Shown here one piece after another: positions 51,701 through 63,600 of a DNA stretch of 64,000 nucleotides. Under the pieces are notes generated by a model, which ran no database searches, had not been told where the DNA came from, and saw only the letters and a list, made by a program, of their open reading frames with translations. Each line of letters starts with the position of its first letter. Positions within the stretch are counted from its first letter, which is position 1. The DNA comes from Pempheris klunzingeri (Eukaryota > Chordata > Actinopteri > Acropomatiformes > Pempheridae): the NCBI RefSeq assembly GCF_042242105.1, contig NC_092017.1, positions 20,298,432-20,362,431 of the forward strand, read 5' to 3'. Both the position numbers and the translations under genes were made by a program.

Positions 51701-53542
51701 ACTATTACAGTAAATCTGTGTTTTTAAGAAAACTGTAAAACCTTGTTCTACTGAATGTAAAAAATGTCCTTAAGGTGGTTAAGGTCCTTTCCGTGAATGT
51801 AAAACATGCCAAATATGTTTAGAGACGAAAACAGAAACTTTTAAACAAACTTTCAAGTTACTGTTATACTGAGCTCATAGTACAGACATACTGCTGAGGC
51901 ACCTTCTCAGACCATCCTCATTTTTGCAACAAGGCCAGAAAATCAAAACAGGTCAGCTGAGGCAGCTTACCTGTGTGTCTCCAATGCTACTCCTGTCCGT
52001 CACCGGTGGGAGGGGTGTTGTCTTCATCTGGGTTACCATAGCATCACACAGGAATGAAATATCCCTATTAAAAAAAACATGCACATTTAGCCTCCTTAGG
52101 CCATCTGCAGATTTCAAAAGGGCAAATTTAGGACTTTTGACTGATTCAAGCAAGTATTTAATCATGTTATAATTACGAATACAGTATATGCAGTTAATTT
52201 CATTAGATAACAGAACACCTTTCACTGACTTTCATTTCAAATTTAATATCTGGAGAAACTTCACAGTAGTAACAGCTCTGTTTATGTTGTCGCGTAGCTG
52301 ACCTGCCGGCTCCAGTCAGGGATGTTGGCTGCTCCAGAAAGTATTTGTATTTCTTGCGTCCGAGCGGGTGATGCCAGACTGCATCCGGCCGTCTGATTCC
52401 ACAGCCCTGCATACAAAGTCACCTTAAGAATTTCAGCCATACAGAAAGAACCACCTAAGGTATAAATGGGGCTTGAATGTACCTTGCAGTTCCGATGGTG
52501 TGCAGTGGGCCCCAGTGTGCTCTGGTTACTGACAGTGGAGGTGAGGCTGACCAGCAGTTCATCCGGGATGATCTGGGTGTTGACAGGAGGAAGCGGTGTC
52601 TTTCTGCCCTCTGCTAGGATGTGAAAATCCAGTTCAGCAACTGAGAGATATAAAAACAAACTCCAACAAACCAGTGTGTAGTACGTAGTAGTGTATACTA
52701 CTCTGACCTTGGAAGGTATGTATACATGTATGTGTCTCAAAGTTACACATGTCCATAGATGTATAGTATGTTTTAACAAAATATATTAGGGCTAGGCATA
52801 AGGAGAAAATGAAAGGAGGACATTTTCATTTTATTTTCCATTTCAAGAGAAAAATTGAAAGCTATCAGTTTTATTGTCAGAGATGATAAACATTAAAAAC
52901 ATAAATCAGATTTATTTTTTATTTTTTGGAAGGCATTGAGCATCTGCATCAGACAGAATATGTTTGTTCCAGCAGGAAGTAGAGTTTGGGAAGCAGTCAG
53001 TAGTAAAGTGCTACTTATTGTACACATGCTTATTGATTATTCGTTTCCCTCAAGAATATAATATCATTTCTAGACACTATTACAAATTATAATTGTAGTT
53101 TCTTTTAAATATTTAATAATTCATAGACAATTCAACTTTTTTTAAGCTGCTCTTGTCTTTTTCCTTTCATTTTATTGCCTATGTTTGTAATTTTCATCTT
53201 TCTATGTTATGGAAATTTGTTATGGGAAAACTATTTATATGTAAGAAACAGGTGCATTAGCCGTGTGACTGCACTCTGTAATCACCAGTGCAAAGGTTTG
53301 TGGCTGCTGGATCCTTCTAACTTACTGTGAGTACAGAGTTATGTGTGCCGTAGTAGAATGAGTGGTATTTTCCAAACATTAGCTTATGTTTTGTGTGTTT
53401 ATCATCCACCTGACGGAGCTGAGCGGTGTAATGTGAAGCTAGTCTCCCCCACTGACTGCACAGTAACGTCACCTCTGGTGTTCAGCACTTCCTCCGGTCT
53501 CGACGAACTTGGCGCTGAACTGGCTCTCATGGACTCAGACAT
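43350..53542 (-). CDS. axdnd1: Axonemal dynein light chain domain-containing protein 1, 26 coding exons
   Basis: Coiled-coil protein linked to sperm flagellum/axoneme function in mammals. Exons in transcript order: 53542-53473, 52640-52483, 52406-52303, 52064-51971, 51612-51527, 51405-51349, 51157-51049, 50475-50354, 50072-49932, 49708-49604, 49272-49152, 48981-48880, 48747-48581, 48449-48380, 48207-47973, 47650-47440, 47256-47163, 46721-46531, 46214-46124, 45701-45558, 45157-45086, 44709-44668, 44440-44339, 44223-44132, 43716-43577, 43462-43350. All are GT-AG and in phase, giving 1010 aa (human about 1012). Conserved signatures: [18 protein letters not shown] then SLTGAGR (exon 3), LIPDEYHIV (exon 5), [13 protein letters not shown] (exon 8, start of the dynein light-chain-like coiled coil), and [16 protein letters not shown] (exon 11). 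The C-terminus is a short coiled coil (exon 25) and a Lys/Pro-rich tail. The ATG has A at -3; Met5 is an in-frame alternative. Confidence 0.92.
45165..45183. repeat. (CA)n beside axdnd1 exon 21 acceptor
   Basis: On the transcribed (minus) strand this is a UG repeat starting 8 bp upstream of the exon 21 acceptor at 45,157. Confidence 0.9.
45705..45754. repeat. (AC)25 microsatellite at axdnd1 exon 20 acceptor
   Basis: Twenty-five uninterrupted AC units. On the transcribed strand it reads (GU)n directly into the UCAG acceptor of exon 20, replacing the usual pyrimidine tract. Confidence 0.95.
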
Positions 53543-53692
53543 CCTGGACTCACGGTGGAGATGCTACCATAAGGTTTTGGTGATATACATCTGAAACTTT
53601 GACAAAGTCATTTGGGGCGAGAGGCGAATTTTATTCGCCAAAAACAAGAACCGCCACTTCCAGTCTCCCCTGAGCTTCAACTTCCTGGTCGC

Positions 53693-53706
53693 GTTGCCAT
53701 GGTAAC
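53693..53706. promoter_or_regulatory. RFX X-box upstream of axdnd1
   Basis: GTTGCCATGGTAAC is a full palindromic X-box, the consensus for RFX factors that drive ciliary genes. Its proximal edge lies 151 bp upstream of the axdnd1 start codon, and it sits in the divergent axdnd1-crb1 interval. An axonemal gene is a typical RFX target; binding is inferred. Confidence 0.7.
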
Positions 53707-53780
53707 CCCCAGCGCTTTCCGTAGACACTGAAGTTCATTTTAACAACAGGAAGTACACCTTTATTTTTATTTATTTATCT

Positions 53781-53837
53781 ATTTACATTTACATTTACAT
53801 TTACATTTACATTTACATTTACATTTACATTTACATT
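53781..53837. repeat. (ACATTT)n hexanucleotide tandem array
   Basis: About nine copies of a 6-bp ACATTT unit in tandem, midway between the divergent axdnd1 and crb1 genes. The array also creates a spurious Asn-Val repeat open frame on the minus strand. Confidence 0.95.
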
Positions 53838-54384
53838 GGAGCTCAAATTACAGTTACAAATAAACAAATAACAAATAAAAATAATATATTTTAGATTTTG
53901 TTTTCCTTTTTTCCTTTTGAATGTAACTACATTTAATGGAGTCCCAGCACTAACTAGGACCATGTACTTGATAACAATAGCTTAATTATTGATGTAAAAT
54001 ACTTCAATGATATCAATGGAATTTAGTATTTGATATCAGAGAATACTATACCCGTCAATCTCATGCTTTATTTCAAGCATTAACATACATCTTGATTGAT
54101 TAGATTTTAATTTGGTGTAAGATTTAAGACCTTGAGATCAATAATTCCGTTTTTAATCTTTTATTCTTTTATTCTTCTCAATCCCTCAAGAATGGATACA
54201 TTTTTGATTTTTGATCATCAGTATAATTCTATCTTTTTAGTAGAATGAATGTTTTGTTTGTTAGTCAACTTTAAGTCAAAGCTATATGTGAAATAATAAT
54301 ATTCCTTAACACCATATAGTCTTGGTGAGATTGCTCCAACTCCCTCCGGTGTAATCCGTCAGTGGCCCGCCGGCTCCGTAGGGG

Positions 54385-54419
<35 letters not shown>

Positions 54420-54625
54420 CCTGTTGGACGCCATGCTGCAGTCTTTTTTTCTGTTTTATGTGTGATGGAGGCTCTTGATGGTGCTCCAGCAAGGAGAGAA
54501 GTGAGCATCAAGTGGATCTGGAGTTGACAACAGATGAGTCGCAGATGCAGGCAGATGCAGAAGCAGAGAGATCCGCTTATGGCAAGACCTCAACACAACG
54601 AGCAGGATGATTTCCTCTCCCGATT
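53838..54625. promoter_or_regulatory. crb1: crb1 upstream region and 5' UTR
   Basis: No other coding exon is supported. The segment includes a (TG)n run (54,389-54,416) and then GC-richer sequence with short upstream ATGs before the crb1 start at 54,626. The TG run ends in TGCAG, so a splice acceptor there cannot be excluded. No clear TATA box was recognised. Confidence 0.35.
54389..54416. repeat. (TG)n microsatellite upstream of crb1
   Basis: An uninterrupted TG run of 14 units, about 210 bp before the crb1 start codon. Confidence 0.95.
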
Positions 54626-57600
54626 ATGGATTTAATTCGCCGTCTTAATTTTGAACTACTTGCTTGCACAATTCTCATCTCATCACTGCTTGTGATAGAT
54701 GGTAAGTGCTTACTCTTTTCCCATGTTTCTGCGTTGAATTTCAGTTTCCAGTTATTGTTTACCATGAATGCTTGTTTAATGTCATGCTGTAGCTATGTCA
54801 TTATCATTAGTTAACTAAAAATCAATGCTATGGCATTTTTTGGGAGTAGACTGGTTTGGCTTTTTGCGTTTTACCAACTACTTAAGCAGACTGAGTTGAT
54901 GTTGCCTCCCATCATTTCCTCATGCCTGCAAGTACAACACTAATTCAAAACATGCTTGATTTATTAACACTTTCTTGCAAAAGTTTCCTTATACCTTGAA
55001 ATTAAATATAGAAGGCTATACATTGATTCCAGTTTCTGTGTTTTGAATTTGGGTCTAGTAATTGGCTTGCATTTTAAGCAGTCCATGCTTGGAATATCTA
55101 TTAACACTGTGAGGTGACATCATTGCCTATAGTGATCTCTGCACACTTTGTATGGAGTGAAAAAACGACAAAAAGAGATCTAACAATGGGGGTGGGTGGG
55201 CAGGATAGTGGCCCATGAGGGGGTGTGAGCACTGGATAGGGAGGGTGGTGGTGTGTGGAGAAGTGGTGGGACAAAAGAGGGAAGCGCTGAAGTGAATGTA
55301 TCCGTGGCTCCACAAAACACCCCGATAATAACGCATCTTCTTATCACCACTGAAACAAACAGACAGGCAGATGCATCAGTCCGTTTGAGATGTCAGGTGT
55401 CCCACATGTGCTATTGGAGGACCCCCAGATAGGACCAAACAAAGACCCTCAGAAAGAAAATTTGCATATGAAAAAAGCCTTACATGCTGAGGGAGGGGAT
55501 GTGTGGTTGGCTGGAGCTGTGCCTCAAATAGGCGACAGGCCTGGCTCTGCCTCAGGGGAGTAATGAAAAACCAGAGGATTCAAGTAAAGAGCAAATCTTA
55601 CAACACCTGTCAAGGTTTCCTAAAAAATACAGGGGTAGTCAAAGGCAGTTTATCTCTCCAATGTTTTCAAGCTTTTACTTCATATAGAAGTCTTTCTCTT
55701 TTTAACAACATATATACTATACTGCTACATGTGCCTCTAATCTGGTCTGAATCTACCGGCTGATCCTTGTTGTAATGAGAGCTAATATAAGCATATGGTC
55801 AGAGCATCACTGTTGATGCCCATGATCTCCATCAGAGCTGCAGAACACTCGGCCCATGCCTCCCAGTCCAAGTCTAGACATGCATAAGCTGCTCCCGGAG
55901 ACCCCTGCCAGCTGTCTTTGAAACTGATTGACCTCCACCAATGACTGAAGATTGTTGCCTGAGCTGGTGAAGATGGAACACCGAGTGTAATTGCACTCCT
56001 CTACGTCTTTATAGTCTGCACTCAGCCTGATTGCGCTCTTGAGGCATGATTGCTGTGTGCGATTATCATCTGTTAGGAATATCGTTTGAAAATCTCTGTT
56101 CATATCAGTGTGGGTACATTTGTGCCATAATGATGATGAATCCGTCCTGCTCCCATCATGCAAAACACACTCACACACTCACCGTTTTTGCCAAATCCAT
56201 CCAATATCCATATATTACTATCAAGGCTTTTAGAAATGTGGTACGGTCTGATTATCATCTATTAGAAGCAGCACTTATTCATCTGATTTGAAGCCTCCTT
56301 TTCATGGCATCATGTCTCTGCATCCCCTTATGCACGTATATATAATCCAAGGATTACGAGGATTATTGCCTCTGCCTCTGGTCCCATTTGTTCTGCCAAT
56401 TTTGAGATGCCTCAATCGCAGCTTTTTGTCTTTGATGTTTTCTTGCCTGTGTAAGAGCTGCAGCTGGTAAGTCTCAAGGTAGACATGACATATGATTTGA
56501 GAGGAAGAGTGAAGAGATAAGCAATGCATCTTCATAGGGTAAAGGTTCTCAATAAGCTTGGCTGTCAGGTCACAGCGAAACTGTTTAAGCCTTTAAATCT
56601 AATCAGATGTTGATAAAATCATGCTGTGCCACCACAAGTTGCTGAAACCCAACTATGCTTTAAGTTCTAACACATCAGCTAGTTTAAAAAGATAGTCATA
56701 ATTAAAGGACAAATGCTTACTTTTACAAGTAATAAGTAAACTCATAAACTCTAGATTTTGTGGGGTGACTCTATTTTATATATTTAATGTACTAAAGCAC
56801 ATTTCTGTTTGCATTATAATGAAAGATATTGTGAAATAATGCTGTTTATGTTGAGTTGAGAGTCCTTGAAACGAAAGATTTTTTTCAAAGTGTGATACAA
56901 TTTACTGTCATGAACAGCTCCAAACTAAAACAAAACCAAGTAAATTTACAACAAAAAAAAGTTTAACCAACTTGATTTAGTTACTAATTCTCCATATGAT
57001 ATTTCCCAGTCTTTATACAGAAAACAACATACACACAGTTTTAGAAGTGTTGTTTTTCATTATTATAACCAGGGAGGATCGAATGCTGATCTAGTAATTA
57101 GTATGGGTAGCATGTGTTGACTGAGACCCAGGGCTCTGGCAGTGTGGCATACAGGCAGCATCTCCTGCTGATTAAAACACACCATCAAGTGTAAACGAGT
57201 AAATGCCTCAAATCTTTGGTCGGATGCAGTCGCCATGGAAATAGATTGAATGGTGAAGCCAAACACAGGAATGCCATCATTACCATGGCAGCCAGACAGG
57301 CCCTTAAATTTCAAGGCCTCGTATCGACAACTGCTAGACAGGGAGTTTTTAGCAAATCTAAATGGAACTAAAAGACTTTCATGCAGCCATGATCAAACTA
57401 AAATAGTCTACTGTGTTGATGTAATTAATGTAAATGGAAATTGAGTCATTGAAGATCATGCAGCTTCTTAAAGGGTTTGACATGCTGATGGAGAATGAAC
57501 CATTTTCTAAAAGTAATAACATCTAGTTTATCACTTCTGTCATTTTTACAGTAATGTAGATACAACTTGATGCTATACAGTACATGGTAAAAGTAAAAAG

Positions 57601-60600
57601 TAAAGTACATACGAAGTACATTTTATAATAAGTCGCCAAAGCATTTTTAATGTAACAAACTATTGTTGTGCTCCAAGACTAAAGTTTGATCAATCTTATT
57701 ATCAGGAGTGATGAAACTACTGGTTTTGTTTATCTGTAAGTCCTAAGTACCAAGGACAACTATGTTCTGTGATTTGTGACTATGTACTATTTCAAAATGT
57801 GACCTGTTTATAGGTGCATCTCCTGACTGGCTGCCTTCAACACTGGACCTTTGCTCTCCGAACCCGTGTCACAACAGGGCGATATGCAGACTCCGCGGGG
57901 ACGGCTACTCGTGCTTCTGCGTGCCGGGGTTCCAGGGCGCTCACTGTCAGATTGATGTCAATGAGTGTGCTTCGCAGCCCTGCATGAACGGAGCTACATG
58001 CGTGGACAGAGTGGGCAGGTTTTCCTGTCTGTGTCCTCCAGGGTTCACTGGTGAGTGGAAAGAGCATGACTATGATGATAATATATTCAGCCATTTTAAA
58101 TTGTTAGAGAAAACTGCAGTGCTTACATGTGTGAATATCTAACCACTGTACTGGATGAATTGAAGGGGTGTGTAAAGTGTTGAATAATGTTAAACATGGG
58201 TTTTTCAATGCTGCTCTTCTATGTCATGTCCAACACATTTGGCTGTGGTAGTGGATGTCAGTGACTCTGTTGGTCCATCTCTTTGGTCCAGACTGAAATA
58301 TCTCTACAACTGTCATTACTATGACATTATGGCTCACAGAGGATGAATCCTGGTGACTTTTGCGATCCCCTGACTTTTCCTCTAATGCCACCATAAGATT
58401 GACATTTGTGGTTTTGAGTGAAGTGCCTCCACAGCAGCTATTGGTTGGATTACCATGAACTTTGCTACACAAATGTATGTCCCTCCTAGGATGAATAGCT
58501 TTGGTGATCCTCTGATATTTCACCATCATTGTGTCAAAATTCTGCTTTCTAGGTTGTGACTAAATACCTTCTGAACAAATCACCTCAGTGTTTTTGCTGA
58601 TGACTAAATGTTAGCATGCTAACGTGTTAAACTATGACTATGAGTATGGTAAACATTATACCTGCTTCACATCAGCATGTTAGTATTGACATTATGTTAC
58701 CATGCTGGTGCTAGCATTTAGCTCAAAGCTCCATTGTGTCTAAAGACAACCTCACAGAGTGCCTCACACTGCTATCGTGGCTGTTACACTCTTTTACACT
58801 CTAGTAGTAGTAAAGAGTGACTTTGAAAACAAAAACCTCAACCCTGCATCATGATCTAATTTTTATTTGATCTTCTTTTATGTTTCAAATCTCACAAAAT
58901 GCATCTGTTTTAATAGGGATAGAATAGATGATCTAGCTAAACCTCAATGAATCAATCTACTGAAAATATCCTGATAGCATTGCAACATAGTTGAAATGGA
59001 TTCAGCAAGTAAGTGTCACCTATTTCATTGTTTATATGGTTTACTGCATTTAGGAGGTCTGAACCTTGTTAGTAGTATTTGTTCATATTAGACTTCCATT
59101 CATATTTGTATTATATTATAGTGCAGGGATACATTTAAAGAGATACTGTGTACAATGTACTGTTTTTAGGAATTGCAAACAACTACAGAAGCCTCTCTGT
59201 GAGATAAAAGTGAGAACATGATCACAGCCAGTACACAAAAGCTTTGTTCATTTTTGCGGCCTGCAGTCTATGTCTAAGCAGCAGGCTCACTCGCCCTCTG
59301 ACATCTGCACTGCTTTGATGTTCACAGGAGACACTTGTGAGGTCCAGATTGACGAGTGTCAATCACAGCCATGTCTCAATGGCGGCAGTTGCCATGACTA
59401 CGTCGGCGGCTTCACCTGCACCTGCCTAGCCGGTTTCCAAGGACACCGGTGCGAAATCAACACTGACGAGTGCCAAGAGCAGCCATGCCAAAATGGGGCT
59501 GTGTGTCTTGATGGGGTGAATGAGTAAGTAGCCCTGCTCTAGTCGCTGGGGCAACCGTGGCACTTGCCAAGTTTAGAAAATTGTTTTATACAGTACAGAT
59601 TCCTTCTAGATTTCAGTTTTACACCGACCGGAAAAAAAACTGTAAATAATCTCATTCATGTGATTTCTGAATCCTTGATTGTCTCAGTTACAGCTGTGAC
59701 TGCTCTCACACAGCCTTCACTGGCAGACGCTGTGAGACACCACTACCACCATGTCACTCTGAACCCTGCTTCAACAGCGCCATCTGTAAGGATAACCAGG
59801 GTAACTACACCTGTGAATGTTGGCCAGGTACATGAAGCACTTTCTTTCCCAGTTAACATGGAAAAATAATGTATTTCTGAGTTACAGGTTTTGGAATTCG
59901 TAAAGGAATTTTGATTTTAGTCCAAGAGACACATGAGAAATGACACATACAGAAAACACCAATACACACAACAATATAAGAATAGAAAAATGTGATATAA
60001 TAATAGAGAAACACACGAGTGAAGTGATAGTGATAGCCCACAACTACAACAGAATTTGTCACTATAATAAAGTACATGTTGACTTAGGTACTTAACAGTT
60101 TAGGTAGTGCAAATGTAAGGTGATAAGAATACTGTAAGAACAATGATTACTGTGGGTAATATAAAATAAAATATATATATATATCCTCTATAAATACAGG
60201 ATAAACATATAATGTATTTTATAGCATGTGTCAACGCTAAACGGACATTCAGAATGCATGAAAGGAACAACAAATATAGGATGTTATATGTGCTGTCACT
60301 CTTATACTTTATTCCCATCACAAACACTGTCTGCTTCCTCATCCCAGGATTTGAGGGGCGTCACTGCGAGATCGACATCAGTGAGTGTAGCAGCAACCCC
60401 TGCATGCATGGGGGCCGCTGCATTGAGAGGTCATGGCAGATCTTGTATGGCAGCGAGCCCCTGCTGCCTGAGCACTATGACCAGCAGCATGCTGCAGGCT
60501 ACATCTGCACATGTCCTCCAGGAACAACAGGTAATTTATTCTGACCAAACGAATGGGATTCATTTTATCTTACATAGGTCTCTGGTTACACGGTAGTAGG

Positions 60601-63600
60601 CAGTACATACAGACTGGTGTTGTTCACAGTGTTTTGTAACATAACCATTAGATTGTGTATGGTCATATGTCTGATTAGGGAATGAGAAGTTTTTAATTGG
60701 AGCAACAGCACGGTGAAAGGGTATGTTTAAATGGGAACGTTTTGTTATTGCTCACAAAATATGAACAAATGTAGTCTACATACATGCATGTACTGTGTAT
60801 TAACACAACCTTTTCTCCCTTATCACCCAAATCATAAATCAGCAAGACTAAATATCACCACCGAGTTGTAACAGACTTTTTCTTAATTTTTGTATTATTT
60901 CCAAAATCATAACAAAGTAACTTCGAATGAAAAGTCTAATGTTGCTTAACAGCAGAGGTATAAGTATTATGTGACTTCAGATTTCGTAATATTTTTCTTT
61001 AAGTGAACACAAAAACAAGAAAAGACAGACAAAGCTACCTAAACTGGCCACAGACGGTGCCTTGAACTTTCTAAATAACCAAATGACTCTCTTAGAGAGG
61101 CAGGACTGACTGACTGACTGGCATGCAGGTAGCTTAGCATTGGTATTTCCAACAGTGAAGATACAGTACAACAAGGTGTGTATAGTGAACACAACACGTG
61201 AGGCAAATGATGAAACCGACCAGTCAAAGCAAATTATTTAAAGGCAATATCTGGCATTTTATGATTTTAGCTCCCCCCTAATTATAATATAAAAATGAAA
61301 GATGCTATAATCACGCAACCACATGTAGTAGCTTTAATTTAAGTCCCATTGTAATTCCTTTTCTCATCTGTTGCTGTTAAGTATGCGTGATTCCTGGCAT
61401 TACATATGGGAGAAGGGGTGAGAAGGCTGAACGACGACTGGCTCTATCAGTTACAAATAATACTCACATATTTGATGTCTAGAGAAACTTACAATTTTGC
61501 AAGGATGTTACATGAAATCATACGTTTTAGTTGCAAAAGCAGAATTTTCTAGTTTACCTGCTTACACAAGACTTGATCTAGCAATGTAGGTAAGCCTGCA
61601 AGCTGCTGCTTGCTTAGAGTTGTGTTCTAAAAATTGACTCTCTGCCAGTTGCAGTGGCACTGACTCAGTAAGGTGGCCAAATAGCATTAGCTTAATCCCC
61701 AGGATCTGGCTTTGCCGGTCTCCTGACTGGAGCTGCTCAGCCCTGTGTGGTTGTAGAGAAGTAGACAAGGAGCAGACCTCCACTGGGATGGCCTATACAC
61801 ACACAAACTAATATGTTGCAATTAGACAAATTCGGGGATATCCTGGGGGAAAAAGTGACGGCATGATGTGGACACCCGCACCATGGATTTGGGGGATTTT
61901 GTTGCTCGGAACAGGTAACGCCAGAAGATATTTTTGTATAAATAGATATCTAAATAGGTGTTAAATAATGGATATGTAATTGTTCTTTTTACCTTTTCCT
62001 CCTACCAATATATGACAAATAAATATCTTAGACTAAAGTGCACTGAAGCAGCAATCTACCTCATATACTATTTTTTCCCAGGGTGCTGTGTTGTACTCTA
62101 GAACTTATAGTTGTTGCTCCATATGACAAAGCACCTACTCTTTGCTTTCATTTTTGATTTTATATCTAAATAAATCAATTTTTCTACCCTTTTTTTTTTT
62201 TTTTTTACCAATTTTGAATGCTGATAGTATCAATAGCATAACACAACATTTCTGGAGACAAACACAACAGACAGACATACAGTGTCAAGAGGAAAATACA
62301 TGGACAAGTAATAGTTAGGTGTACTGCTATCTGGGTAAGCTAGAGAGTAAAACACATCCAGCCTAGGTAACTAGGATCAATGCCTGATTGTTTGGCTTCA
62401 GGTGGGACTAATTTTAGTTGACATGTGTATCAACGGAGAAACATGATAGTCCACACTATTTCAAGGACACCAAAGAAATTAGAAAAAACGGGAACCATGA
62501 TATATATAAGAACAGGCGTTAGGTGTTAAAACATGGAGGGAAATGGGTGAAAGAAAAGTGAGCATAAGCGCAGGGTTTCATCACTTGCCCTCATTATGTA
62601 ATCTGGCCACGTAATAACCCCTTTACAAGTGTATGGATGTGGCATGTTTGTAGTAAATGTGCAGCGGAGAAATCTTTGGCTCAGTGAACAAGGAATAATG
62701 ACAACAATTCCCATTTCAGCAGGCAGAATCATTAAAAAAATAGGACACAGTATGTAATCTAACTACAATAATCATGTTAATGATAGTATAAGGATAGTAG
62801 TAACGAAGGGTAAGAAGACGTGTGTGTTTCTCTTGCTACAAAAACACAACCTACGTGACTTTATTGTCTTTTTCTGCTAACAGGTTCCCTCTGCCAGGAG
62901 GTGACAAACCACTGTGACCCCAGTCCCTGCCAGAATGGGGGCAGGTGTGAGAGCCATGTTGGAGGCTACACTTGCCACTGCCTCAAACAGAGTCAGGATG
63001 GCTCCCTCTATGGAGGTGCAAACTGTAATGTGAGTCTCGTGGGGTGTGAGGGACATGAATGCCAGAACCAAGGCTCCTGCTCTCCTTTCCTGCTGGACGG
63101 GACTCATGGATACACCTGTTCCTGCTCACCTGGGCACACCGGACCCCTCTGTAAGACCCCCACCACATTCTCCTTTGAGCGCAGAGGCTACCTGCTGCTG
63201 CAGAGCCCCCTGGTGGACGACGAGGTGTCCTGCAACATCACCCTCAGCTTCAAGACCGTTTTGCCCAGAGTGGTGTTGTTCCAGCGGAACAGCTGGGGGC
63301 TGCTGCTGAGCCTGGAGCTGGATGAAGGGCTGCTTCGTCTCACACTGAGGAAGGAGGCCTCTGCTGGGGCTGAAGCGGAAAGCCCAAGCGACGTCCTGGA
63401 GCTTCCACACAATCTCACAGATGGAGAGTGGCATTCTGTCGAGGCTGTGCTTGGAAACTGGGTGCTCAGTCTGAAACTCTTGGATGATGCTGGGAGCTGT
63501 GGGAGCCAGTTGTGCCACAAGACGGCGCCAGTCCAAAGCACCCTGGCCGGGCTGGCGTCATCTCCTCAGAACACTTTCATTGGAGGAGTGCTTCAGGGCC

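Noticed and set aside
53775-53963. Minus-strand frame with Asn-Val repeats
   Set aside because: It is the translation of the ACATTT hexanucleotide array.
63126-63541. Two long minus-strand frames over crb1 exon 6
   Set aside because: They are antisense shadows of the GC-rich laminin G coding sequence.
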